Below, piece after piece: positions 1 to 5,089 of a DNA stretch of 5,089 nucleotides. The DNA is from Acidobacteriota bacterium (GTDB taxonomy: Bacteria; Acidobacteriota; Terriglobia; UBA7540). The notes below the pieces were generated by a model that was not told the DNA's origin, did no database searches, and saw only the letters and a list, made by a program, of their open reading frames with translations. The position numbers were made by a program, and so were the translations under genes. The stretch is from positions 1 to 5,089 of the forward strand of contig QHZM01000119.1 in the NCBI GenBank assembly GCA_003224665.1, given 5' to 3'. Position 1 is the stretch's first letter. Every line of letters starts with the position of its first letter.

Positions 1-847
1 CAATAATCTGGTCCAGGAGATCTCGTCGGCAGCTTTCGACCCAACGCTCCGCCACGCCGTTCTGCCAAGGACTTCCAAAGGAGGTCCGTACGGGGCCCAT
101 CTTCAGGGATCGAAGGGCCGTCGAGACTTCCATCCCGTACTTTGCATCTCGATCGAAGATCAGAAACCTGGGTGCCGACTCAAACGGAAACGCCTCCCGC
201 AACTGCTGAACAATCCACTGGCTCGTAGGATGCCTTGTGATGTTGAAGTGCAGAATGCGCCGACGATCATGGCCGATGACAAAGAAACAGTAGAGCAAAC
301 GGAACGTGACCGTCGGAACCGTGAAGAAATCCATCGCGGCAATAACCTCGCGGTGATTGCGAAGAAAAGCGAGCCACAGCTTTCCTGGTTTAGGGGCCCT
401 TGGAGCGCGTTTTATCCAACGGGAGACCGTTCTCTCGGAAACATCGAAACCGAGCATGAGAAGCTCGCCGTGGATGCGAGGTGCGCCCCAAGTCGGGTTC
501 TCGGCGACCATGCGGAAGATTAGATTCCGTACCTCCTGGGAGCTCTGTTTTCTCCCCACGTGCTTCCTGACTCTAGAAATCAACCTCCAATACAGACGAA
601 AACCCGCTCGGTGCCAGCGGACCACTGTTTCCGGCATGACGATGATGAGGGACTGCTTCCAACCGGACCAGACTCGCCGAGCAACTACCCAGAAGAGCCT
701 GTCGAAGATGCCAATGCTCGGCCTCGGATGGCACCGTTTCAGCACGGCAAGTTGTTGGCGTAATGCCAGGTTTTCGAGGAGAAGACTTCGATGCGCACGA
801 AAGAGGCTAACGAGCGTTCCAAAGCAGAGCAAGAGTACTTGAAGCAT
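1..847 (-). CDS. DDE transposase with integrase core (rve), C-terminus beyond window
   Basis: The reading frame is uninterrupted for 282 codons from ATG 847 to the left edge; the last about 60 residues of a typical family member (roughly 340-360 aa) are outside. Residues 22-38 hold the LENLALRQQLAVLKR-type N-terminal helix seen in this transposase group. About 118-146 is a helix-turn-helix-like segment (WGAPRIHGELL, then SERTVSRWIKR). The integrase core starts near 165 with AAMDFFTVPTVTF, giving the first acidic residue D173. FDRDAKYG supplies D232 or D234, and WQNGVAERW supplies E267, so D232 to E267 fits DD(34-35)E spacing. No frameshift or stop is visible, so it may be active. A GTG at 856 is an in-frame alternative start, and neither start has a strong ribosome binding site. 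It cuts and joins its own element's ends. IS481/IS3-like is the closest class; the exact IS family is uncertain. Confidence 0.93.
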   Translation of the reverse strand, partial: MLQVLLLCFGTLVSLFRAHRSLLLENLALRQQLAVLKRCHPRPSIGIFDRLFWVVARRVWSGWKQSLIIVMPETVVRWHRAGFRLYWRLISRVRKHVGRKQSSQEVRNLIFRMVAENPTWGAPRIHGELLMLGFDVSERTVSRWIKRAPRAPKPGKLWLAFLRNHREVIAAMDFFTVPTVTFRLLYCFFVIGHDRRRILHFNITRHPTSQWIVQQLREAFPFESAPRFLIFDRDAKYGMEVSTALRSLKMGPVRTSFGSPWQNGVAERWVESCRRDLLDQII

Positions 848-928
848 AGCCAGCACTTATACCAGAATCCTGGCGAGACGATGGCAACTATGTTATTTCA
901 AAGTCGGCTGGAATTTTGGCGAACGACA
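1..928 (-). mobile_element. Insertion sequence with rve/DDE transposase, left part cut by window edge
   Basis: This element contains the transposase that starts at 847 and runs leftwards off the window. Its outer end near the transposase start is placed at about 928. On the minus strand the IS200-like tnpA frame stops matching its family after LGEV (codon ending at 927), and new sequence beginning TGTCGTTCGCC follows. A 5'-TG terminus fits IS3/IS481-type elements. The gap from this end to the transposase ATG is about 80 bp, a normal leader length. The opposite end, terminal inverted repeat and target duplication lie outside the window, so the boundary is inferred from the break in homology and not from seeing both ends. 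Confidence 0.7.
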
Positions 929-1049
929 CCTCCCCCAGTTGACGACGCGGTTGCCCGAACAGCACTTTCCGCCGTCGCTTGGGGACGAACACCACATGGT
1001 ATTTGCAGCTCCATCTCGAATGGGATAGGCTCTGGTAAAGCTGGGACAT
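927..1049 (-). pseudogene. tnpA: IS200/IS605 Y1 transposase (tnpA), N-terminal fragment
   Basis: Starting at ATG 1049 the minus strand reads MSQLYQSLSHSRWSCKYHVV and then FVPKRRRKVLFGQPRRQLGEV. This is the characteristic N-terminus of IS200-type TnpA, whose KYHVVFVPKRRRK-like strand starts the HUH nuclease fold. Homology ends after residue 41 (position 927); the frame then runs 12 more codons (SFAKIPADFEIT) to a TAG at 888-890, inside the neighbouring insertion sequence. The HxH metal motif and the catalytic tyrosine of a normal TnpA of about 130-150 aa are missing here. A strong Shine-Dalgarno (AAAGGAGG, 1062-1055) lies 5 nt before the ATG and supports this start. The gene was most likely split by the rve-transposase element, so the remainder is expected left of the window. 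Confidence 0.88.
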
Positions 1050-1050
1050 C

Positions 1051-1095
1051 ACATCCTCCTTTCAAGCGTTCATCAAGCCACCTTGAGGAGGATGT
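1051..1095. repeat. Stem-loop with Shine-Dalgarno sequences in both arms (IS200 left-end palindrome)
   Basis: Left arm 1051-1066 (ACATCCTCCTTTCAAG) pairs with right arm 1082-1095 (CTTGAGGAGGATGT). They form 10 bp plus 4 bp with a 2-nt TT bulge and a 15-nt loop. On the minus strand the AAAGGAGG of the left arm is the tnpA Shine-Dalgarno. On the plus strand GAGGAGG (1085-1091) in the right arm precedes ATG 1097. In RNA of either orientation the Shine-Dalgarno would be paired with its own anti-Shine-Dalgarno, giving translational silencing. This matches the known IS200 arrangement, in which transcripts entering from outside cannot be translated. Confidence 0.8.
1055..1062 (-). promoter_or_regulatory. 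Ribosome binding site of tnpA fragment, sequestered
   Basis: AAAGGAGG on the minus strand, 5 nt upstream of ATG 1049. It is nearly perfectly complementary to the 3' end of 16S rRNA and lies inside the stem 1051-1095, so it is hidden whenever the hairpin forms. Confidence 0.75.
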
Positions 1096-1096
1096 T

Positions 1097-1168
1097 ATGC
1101 CTGAACGGTCAAACCTCTTCGAGTCGCAGTGGTCGAACCAGTGGCTTACCCAAAAGCGAGTTAATTGA
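1097..1168 (+). CDS. Possible 23-codon leader ORF overlapping the amidohydrolase start
   Basis: ATG 1097 sits 5 nt after a strong Shine-Dalgarno (GAGGAGG, 1085-1091). It opens a 23-codon frame beginning MPERSNLFESQW and ending QKRVN. Its TGA (1166-1168) shares its A with the amidohydrolase ATG (1168-1170), a classic stop-start overlap for translational coupling. The peptide resembles nothing I know. It could be a real coupling leader or an accident of the IS200-like end. In its favour are the ribosome binding site and the overlap, while the amidohydrolase itself has only a weak AGCGAG upstream. Against it are the small size and the hairpin that would hide its ribosome binding site if transcription starts further left. 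Confidence 0.3.
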   Translation: MPERSNLFESQWSNQWLTQKRVN

Positions 1169-2886
1169 TGTCACTTCGCGTCCTCATTCTGGCCACCTTC
1201 ATCTGCACAGCGACCGCGTATACCCAGGAAGCCACACTGATTCTCCAGCACGGAAAGATCGTCACCGCGGACCCGCAATTCCGTGTCGTAGAGTCGATTG
1301 CGATCCGGGGCGATCGCATCGTCGGTATTGGCGCGCATGAGGAGGTCGCCAGACTCGCCGGCCCGAATACCCGCCAAATTAATCTGAACGGCAAGACCGT
1401 GCTGCCGGGGCTAATCGACTCGCACGTACATGCGGCCGATGCCTCCATGTACGAGTTCGATCATCCGGTCCCCGAAATGGAGAGCATCGTCGACATACTA
1501 CGCTACATCCGGTCGCGCGCAGCGGTCGCCAAAGAGGGCGAGTGGATCGTGCTCACACAGGTCTTCGTCACTCGTTTACACGATCAGCGCTTCCCCACCC
1601 GTGGCGAACTCGATGCGGCGGCGCCCCGAAATGCAGTCTACTTCGGCACCGGCCCGGATGCCTCCGTCAATTCGCTGGCGCTGAAGCTGAGCGGCATCGA
1701 CAGGCATTTCCAAATCACGGACGGGAAGCCGGGACGCATTGAGCGCGACGCGAACGGAGAGCCCACCGGCATTCTCCGCAACTGCAGTCGCCTCGTCAAA
1801 ATCCAGTCCAGTGACAAGACCCCCACCGACGAGGACCGCAGCCAGCGCCTGAAGATGCTGCTGGCGGACTACAATTCGGTTGGCATCACGAGCGTATCGG
1901 AGCGAGATCTTGACGACCCGGGTATCGAACTTTATCGGCGCTTGCGGGAGAACGGCGAGCTGACTTGCCGCGTGTACGTCATGTACAGTGTGGACGCACA
2001 GCTGCCGTTCGACAAGATCGAGGAACGCATGCTATCCGCGGCGCGAAGCCCGCTGCACAGATACAACAACATGCTCTGGGTGCGAGGCGTCAAAACGTAC
2101 ATGGACGGCGGCATGCTCACCGGCAGCGCCTATATGCTCCAGCCCTGGGGGATCAGCAAAGTCTATTCCATTACCGACCCGAACTATCGCGGGATGCGGT
2201 ATATCGAACCCGGAAAGCTGTACCAGATCGCCCGCCTTGCCCTGAAGAACGAGTTGCAATTCACTGCGCATGCCGTGGGTGACGGCGCGGTGCAAGGCAT
2301 GATCGACGCCTACTCGGAAGTGAATAACGACTTCCCGGTCCGCTCGGCGCGGCCTTGCATTACCCATGCAAATTTCATGAACGCCGAGGCGATCCGAAAG
2401 ATGAAGGATTTGGGAATCGTGCTTGATCTTCAGCCCGTCTGGTTGTGGCTGGATGGCGCCACGCTGCGAAAGCAGTTTGGCAACGGGCGCCTCAATTATT
2501 TCCAGCCATTCAAAAGCTTGTTCGAGAACGGAGTCATCGTGGGCGGGGGCTCGGATCACATGCAGAAGATCGGCAGCCTGAGGTCGATCAACCCTTACAA
2601 TCCTTTTCTAGGCATGTGGATTACCCTCACGCGGCAGCCGCGCTGGACGGATGAGCCGCTGCACCCAGAACAGCGCATCTCCCGGGAGCAGGCCATCCGC
2701 CTGTTTACCGTCAATAACGCGTATCTGACGTTTGAAGAGAAGCAGAAAGGCTCGCTCGAAAACGGCAAGCTGGCCGATTTTATCGTCCTGGACAGGGACA
2801 TTCTGACCTGCCCAATAGATGAGGTTAGAAATATTCAGGTCGAGCAGACGTACCTCGGCGGCAAGCTCGTGTACGAGCGCCACTGA
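1168..2886 (+). CDS. Exported metal-dependent amidohydrolase (Amidohydro_3, YtcJ-like)
   Basis: The 572-aa product is full length for the Amidohydro_3 branch of the amidohydrolase superfamily (YtcJ, N-substituted formamide deformylase and proteins often labelled AepA). Such enzymes hydrolyse C-N bonds of amides or related groups at a metal centre in a TIM barrel; the substrate here is unknown. Residues 1-17 form a short Sec signal peptide (R4, then VLILATFICTATA, AxA cleavage after A17), so it should act in the periplasm. Seen in order: the small beta-sandwich start LILQHGKIVTADPQF; GLIDSHVH with ligands H86 and H88; VKTYMDGGMLTGSA with K309, the likely carboxylated bridging lysine; FTAHAVGDGAV with H368; CITHANF with H400; GGGSDHM with D463; and the closing sandwich strands KLADFIVLDRD and YLGGKLVYE. 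All six expected metal ligands are present. ATG 1168 is preferred over TTG 1165 because it is a standard start and overlaps the upstream TGA. No strong ribosome binding site or promoter is seen directly upstream, where IS200-like DNA abuts the gene. Confidence 0.92.
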   Translation: MSLRVLILATFICTATAYTQEATLILQHGKIVTADPQFRVVESIAIRGDRIVGIGAHEEVARLAGPNTRQINLNGKTVLPGLIDSHVHAADASMYEFDHPVPEMESIVDILRYIRSRAAVAKEGEWIVLTQVFVTRLHDQRFPTRGELDAAAPRNAVYFGTGPDASVNSLALKLSGIDRHFQITDGKPGRIERDANGEPTGILRNCSRLVKIQSSDKTPTDEDRSQRLKMLLADYNSVGITSVSERDLDDPGIELYRRLRENGELTCRVYVMYSVDAQLPFDKIEERMLSAARSPLHRYNNMLWVRGVKTYMDGGMLTGSAYMLQPWGISKVYSITDPNYRGMRYIEPGKLYQIARLALKNELQFTAHAVGDGAVQGMIDAYSEVNNDFPVRSARPCITHANFMNAEAIRKMKDLGIVLDLQPVWLWLDGATLRKQFGNGRLNYFQPFKSLFENGVIVGGGSDHMQKIGSLRSINPYNPFLGMWITLTRQPRWTDEPLHPEQRISREQAIRLFTVNNAYLTFEEKQKGSLENGKLADFIVLDRDILTCPIDEVRNIQVEQTYLGGKLVYERH

Positions 2887-2905
2887 TGCGGCTCTGAGGG
2901 CGCTT

Positions 2906-2922
2906 GGCGGTTCGGTACCGCC
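2906..2922. repeat. Short GC-rich hairpin after the amidohydrolase stop
   Basis: GGCGGT (2906-2911) and ACCGCC (2917-2922) form a perfect 6-bp stem with a 5-nt loop, 19 nt after the stop codon. No T-run follows, so it is not a convincing intrinsic terminator. It might weaken read-through, slow mRNA decay, or be chance within the coding-like remnant. Confidence 0.3.
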
Positions 2923-3019
2923 CAGTACGCACGCCCGCTGGATGCGTTCAAGGCGATGGGAGCAGAGACGGCGATTCACATCGAATTGACCGGGCCTGAT
3001 GAGAAGCTGGGTGCCGTCT

Positions 3020-3026
3020 TTCAGGA
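3020..3026 (+). promoter_or_regulatory. Ribosome binding site of the lipoprotein gene
   Basis: CAGGAA-type sequence (TTTCAGGAATCG) about 6-8 nt before ATG 3033. It is a moderate match to AGGAG with proper spacing, which supports this start. Confidence 0.5.
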
Positions 3027-3032
3027 ATCGAA

Positions 3033-4775
3033 ATGAAGGATCGAATCATCCTGCTCACCGCAGTCACTTTGGTCGGTTGTAGATTCGGAGCGGCAAAGCT
3101 GCCCGCGCGTTATTTCCAATTGATCGAGGCGGGAGCCGCAGAAGTCGAGAAGCGTCTGGACGCAGAACCCGCAGCGGATTTGCAAGCGCTAGAAGCTCGG
3201 GACGAGTGGCGACATTTCCCTTATTCGATCTTGGCTCCGGCTGTGCTGTATGCAAAACGGCATCCTGACAACGCTCGTTTTCACGATCCCAGAATGCTTG
3301 CGCTGGCAATAAGAATCGGCGACCTCCTGGCCAGCGAGAATGAAAAGGGCCGCTTCAAACCTCGGCTCGATAGCGACTGGGATACTTACATGTGGCTTGA
3401 AGCTTATCGGTTGCTCGAGCCAGAGCTCAGCGAAGAACGGCGGGCGCGTTGGAAGCGGGCCATAGAAGCAAACGTGGCCCTGGTGGTTTCCGACGCGGCA
3501 GAAAGAGTGGACTTCCCCTGGTACAACTCGCCTTACATCGGCACCTCACCCAACCACTACGCGCAATATGCGTCGTTGTTGCTCCTCGCAGGGCATGTGT
3601 TTGGAAAGAAGGAATGGGAGAATTTGGGCGCGCAGATCCTCCATCGGTTCGCCGCTGAAGAACAAACACCGGATGGTTACTGGGGCGAGCACAGCCGTTC
3701 GGGGCCCACCACCGGTTACGACCATTTGACCATGACACAGGTGGCCTTGTATTGGGAATACACCAAGGATCCCGCAGCGCTCCAGGCGCTTCGACGCTCA
3801 ACCGACTTCCACAAGTATTTCACCTACCTTGACGGCAATCCGGTGGAAGCGATCAACGACCGCAACCGCGATTGGGGAGTCGATGCCTGGGGTCATTTCG
3901 CTTTTTCTCATTTTCCTGATGGGCGCCGCTATTCGGAGTTTCTGACCAGCTTCTTCCATGAGGACAACTTGAGCATTGACGCGTTGGGCCGACTTTCTCA
4001 GGACGCGCTGTATTATCACGAAGGTTCCACCCAGCCCATTCCTCAGGACCAGCCGCGTTACTCCTACCAGATGGGCGTGCCGGCCGGCATCCGCAAGACC
4101 GGAGCTTGGGTGGTATGCCTTTCGGGCATCATCGACACCCAGGCGGTTACGAATCAGTTTTTCCTTGACCGCCAAGGCCACTTGAGCGTCTTCCATGAAA
4201 AGCTCGGGCTGATTATTACCGGCGCGAACTCCAAGCGCCAGCCAGAACTTGCCGCCTTCATGGAAAAGCTCGGCGGAAGTGTGTTTCACATGCCGCTCAG
4301 CAGCCGACTGCAAATGAGCGAGGAAAGAGATCGACTCTCACTAGCTTACAACACGTTCTTCAGTGATCTTAATGTGCTTACTCCTTCGGATACCGAGTTG
4401 CAATTCCACTTTGTGATCACGGGCAATGGCACGCCAGCCGAGGAAGCGCAGTTGACTCTGCAGCTTTGCCTGAAGGCGGGCGAGCCCCTGGAAACCGCGG
4501 CGGGCAGAAAGATCGTCCTGGGAAGCGAACGCATTGAATTACCGGCCGAGGCGCTGGGCGGGTGGCTGCGTCATCACGGTTGGACATTGAAGGTGGATCC
4601 CGCCTCGCGCCTCGTTTGGCCCATCTATCCTTTCGATCCTTACGCAAATGGTCCGGAGACATCGCTCGAACACGCCGTCGGCGCGCTGTCTGTGCCGCTT
4701 CGCACAAAAGCGCAGCGTGACCGGTACGTTCGTCCAAGCGAGCAGGAGATCCCCTTTACCCTGGTGGTGGAGTAA
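3033..4775 (+). CDS. Putative lipoprotein with polysaccharide-lyase-like toroid and beta-sandwich
   Basis: 580 aa. The N-terminus MKDRIILLTAVTLVGC has a basic n-region, a hydrophobic stretch and an LVGC lipobox, so C16 is probably lipidated; a plain Sec signal is the alternative. Residues about 25-340 are helix-rich, with motifs typical of (alpha/alpha)-toroid lyases and glycosidases: SDWDTYMWLEAYRLL (114-128), FPWYNSPYIGTSPNHYAQY (161-179), TPDGYWGEH (212-220), SGPTTGYDHLTMTQ (223-236) and AINDRNRDWG (273-282). From about 350 to 580 the pattern becomes beta-rich (HLSVFHEKLGLIITGANS, LQFHFVITGNG, FTLVVE). This is the toroid-plus-sandwich order of heparinase II/III, PL8 and related enzymes. 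Candidate catalytic or binding residues are N165, N174, H175, H220, Y229 and H231. No signature assigns a substrate, so the enzymatic role is inference; a non-lyase toroid protein is possible. The start is supported by a moderate ribosome binding site and by the ATGA overlap with the upstream remnant. It is co-directional with the amidohydrolase, 146 bp away. Confidence 0.72.
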   Translation: MKDRIILLTAVTLVGCRFGAAKLPARYFQLIEAGAAEVEKRLDAEPAADLQALEARDEWRHFPYSILAPAVLYAKRHPDNARFHDPRMLALAIRIGDLLASENEKGRFKPRLDSDWDTYMWLEAYRLLEPELSEERRARWKRAIEANVALVVSDAAERVDFPWYNSPYIGTSPNHYAQYASLLLLAGHVFGKKEWENLGAQILHRFAAEEQTPDGYWGEHSRSGPTTGYDHLTMTQVALYWEYTKDPAALQALRRSTDFHKYFTYLDGNPVEAINDRNRDWGVDAWGHFAFSHFPDGRRYSEFLTSFFHEDNLSIDALGRLSQDALYYHEGSTQPIPQDQPRYSYQMGVPAGIRKTGAWVVCLSGIIDTQAVTNQFFLDRQGHLSVFHEKLGLIITGANSKRQPELAAFMEKLGGSVFHMPLSSRLQMSEERDRLSLAYNTFFSDLNVLTPSDTELQFHFVITGNGTPAEEAQLTLQLCLKAGEPLETAAGRKIVLGSERIELPAEALGGWLRHHGWTLKVDPASRLVWPIYPFDPYANGPETSLEHAVGALSVPLRTKAQRDRYVRPSEQEIPFTLVVE

Positions 4776-4779
4776 GCGT

Positions 4780-4793
4780 ACCAGTTGACTGGT
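4780..4793. repeat. Dyad ACCAGT-TG-ACTGGT just after the lipoprotein stop
   Basis: Perfect 6-bp arms around a 2-nt centre, starting 5 nt after the TAA. As RNA it would make at most a 5-bp stem with a 4-nt loop, and no T-run follows, so a terminator role is doubtful. The centre contains TTGACT, a fair -35 match; TACGTT at 4809-4814 is a poor -10 with an 18-nt gap. It could be an operator for a rightward transcript, but this is weak. Confidence 0.25.
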
Positions 4794-4834
4794 CAGCATT
4801 TAGTTGGCTACGTTGCTTCTCCAGTGGGCAGCGA

Positions 4835-5053
4835 GTGGTTTCCTATCCATTCCCACTCAGATACTTCAACCAACCAGGGGTTATAATCCCCAGGCACATC
4901 TCCAGGTTGGGGGTACCCGTGGCTCGGTGGATAGAGTCCCTTTACTTCATACCGATTCTCCTTTGGGCGGCGTTCCTCAACTTTGGCAAGAACTATCAGG
5001 GAGCCCGCGACAATTACGTGTATACCTTCTCCCAGGATGGCCCGAGTGCCTAG
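4835..5053 (+). CDS. Doubtful small ORF with one hydrophobic segment
   Basis: GTG 4835 opens 72 codons ending in TAG. Residues about 34-49 (IESLYFIPILLWAAFL) could span a membrane. Roughly two thirds of third positions are G/C, while second positions are poorer in G/C, as in real genes of this window. There is no recognisable family, no Shine-Dalgarno before the GTG, and the frame is also open further upstream. It could be the decayed 3' part of a gene or pure chance. Confidence 0.22.
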   Translation: MVSYPFPLRYFNQPGVIIPRHISRLGVPVARWIESLYFIPILLWAAFLNFGKNYQGARDNYVYTFSQDGPSA

Positions 5054-5089
5054 GATACCGCCGACTGTCTCGTTCTTGCCAGAGTCCCG

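Larger units (their letters stand above)
927..1110 (-). mobile_element. IS200/IS605-like element, left-end remnant
   Basis: This covers the 5' part of tnpA and the hairpin in front of it. In IS200/IS605 elements the left end carries an imperfect subterminal palindrome recognised by TnpA as single-stranded DNA, and in IS200 a structure here hides the tnpA ribosome binding site. Both features are seen. The true left tip, next to a short target sequence, should lie some 10-60 bp to the right of the hairpin (roughly 1100-1160), but I cannot place it without a related intact copy, so the right boundary given is approximate. Confidence 0.65.
2887..3036 (+). pseudogene. Coding-like 3' remnant of an unidentified gene between the two large genes
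   Basis: Directly after the amidohydrolase TGA, the same frame stays open for 49 codons (CGSEGAWRFG..., ...IHIELTGPDEKLGAVFQESK). It ends at TGA 3034-3036, which overlaps the lipoprotein ATG (3033-3035) as ATGA. About two thirds of third positions are G or C, and the residue mix looks like real protein. There is no convincing start: the only internal ATG (2955) would give 26 codons with a poor ribosome binding site. I read it as the tail of a deleted gene once coupled to the lipoprotein gene. I do not recognise the protein family. Confidence 0.4.
4776..5089. other. Right-edge region without a confident gene
   Basis: These 314 bases follow the lipoprotein stop. They hold a short dyad at 4780-4793, a weak plus-strand frame (4835-5053) and a competing minus-strand frame (4808 to the edge). 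I see no terminator with a T-run, no RNA gene and no transposase homology here. Confidence 0.6.

Noticed and set aside
357..842. Long plus-strand frame of 161 codons
   Set aside because: It is the shadow of the rve transposase on the opposite strand; its translation is Arg/Ser-rich and without family features.
1041..1066. Resemblance to the 3' end of 16S rRNA (GCTGG...ATCAC...CCTCCTTTC)
   Set aside because: The match is broken by insertions and explained by the anti-Shine-Dalgarno arm of the hairpin and the tnpA ribosome binding site; no 16S sequence lies upstream.
791..1168. Plus-strand 125-codon open frame
   Set aside because: It is antisense to the transposase start and to the IS200-like tnpA, both of which have clear family matches. 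Only its last 23 codons, after a real Shine-Dalgarno, are kept as a possible leader ORF.
2884..2886. TGA as selenocysteine or read-through codon extending the amidohydrolase
   Set aside because: The enzyme already ends with its usual final strand, no SECIS-like hairpin is evident directly after the TGA, and the tail fits better as the end of another gene.
4882..4887. Perfect TATAAT as a promoter -10
   Set aside because: No acceptable -35 lies 16-18 nt upstream and no supported gene starts downstream.
4909..4985. tRNA-like segment (GGCTCGGTGGATAGAGT resembles a D-arm)
   Set aside because: There is no T-arm (GGTTCGAATCC-like) at the right distance and no 3' acceptor strand matching the GGGGGTA start.
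4984..5081. 10-bp inverted repeat TGGCAAGAAC / GTTCTTGCCA, 78 bp apart
   Set aside because: A 10-bp pair within 100 bp is expected by chance about once in a window of this size, and no element ends or structure go with it.

Overview
The window looks like chromosomal DNA from a moderately GC-rich, diderm soil-type bacterium. I lean towards Acidobacteria (Solibacter/Bryobacter-like), because the rve transposase at the left resembles a family I recall as common there, and because a lipoprotein signal, a Sec signal and high-GC third codon positions are present. This placement is inference; there is no rRNA or marker gene here.

Left part (1 to about 1100): nested mobile elements, both read leftwards. 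An apparently intact DDE/rve transposase (start 847, running off the left edge after 282 codons) belongs to an insertion sequence whose outer end is probably near 928. That element sits inside an older IS200/IS605-type element. Only the first 41 codons of its Y1 transposase (927-1049, minus strand) remain in view, with the left-end hairpin (1051-1095) that covers the tnpA ribosome binding site. The rest of the IS200-like gene should lie beyond position 1 if the insertion was clean.

Middle (1097-2886): the other arm of the hairpin carries a second Shine-Dalgarno sequence, facing right. It precedes a 23-codon reading frame whose stop overlaps the start of a large exported amidohydrolase (Amidohydro_3/YtcJ-like, 572 aa). 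The metal-binding motifs of the amidohydrolase are all recognisable.

Right (2887-4775): a 147-bp spacer is open in the same frame as the amidohydrolase and ends in an ATGA overlap with the next gene. It looks like the 3' remnant of a lost gene. The next gene encodes a 580-aa lipoprotein whose architecture suggests an (alpha/alpha)-toroid plus beta-sandwich, as in heparinase/alginate/chondroitin lyases, although no family can be named with certainty. The two large genes are co-directional and may form a small envelope-located catabolic unit acting on an acylated or amide-bearing glycan or related compound. That pairing is inferred from position only.

Right edge (4776-5089): no confident gene. 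It contains a weak 72-codon plus-strand frame with one hydrophobic segment, and a competing minus-strand frame open to the window edge.
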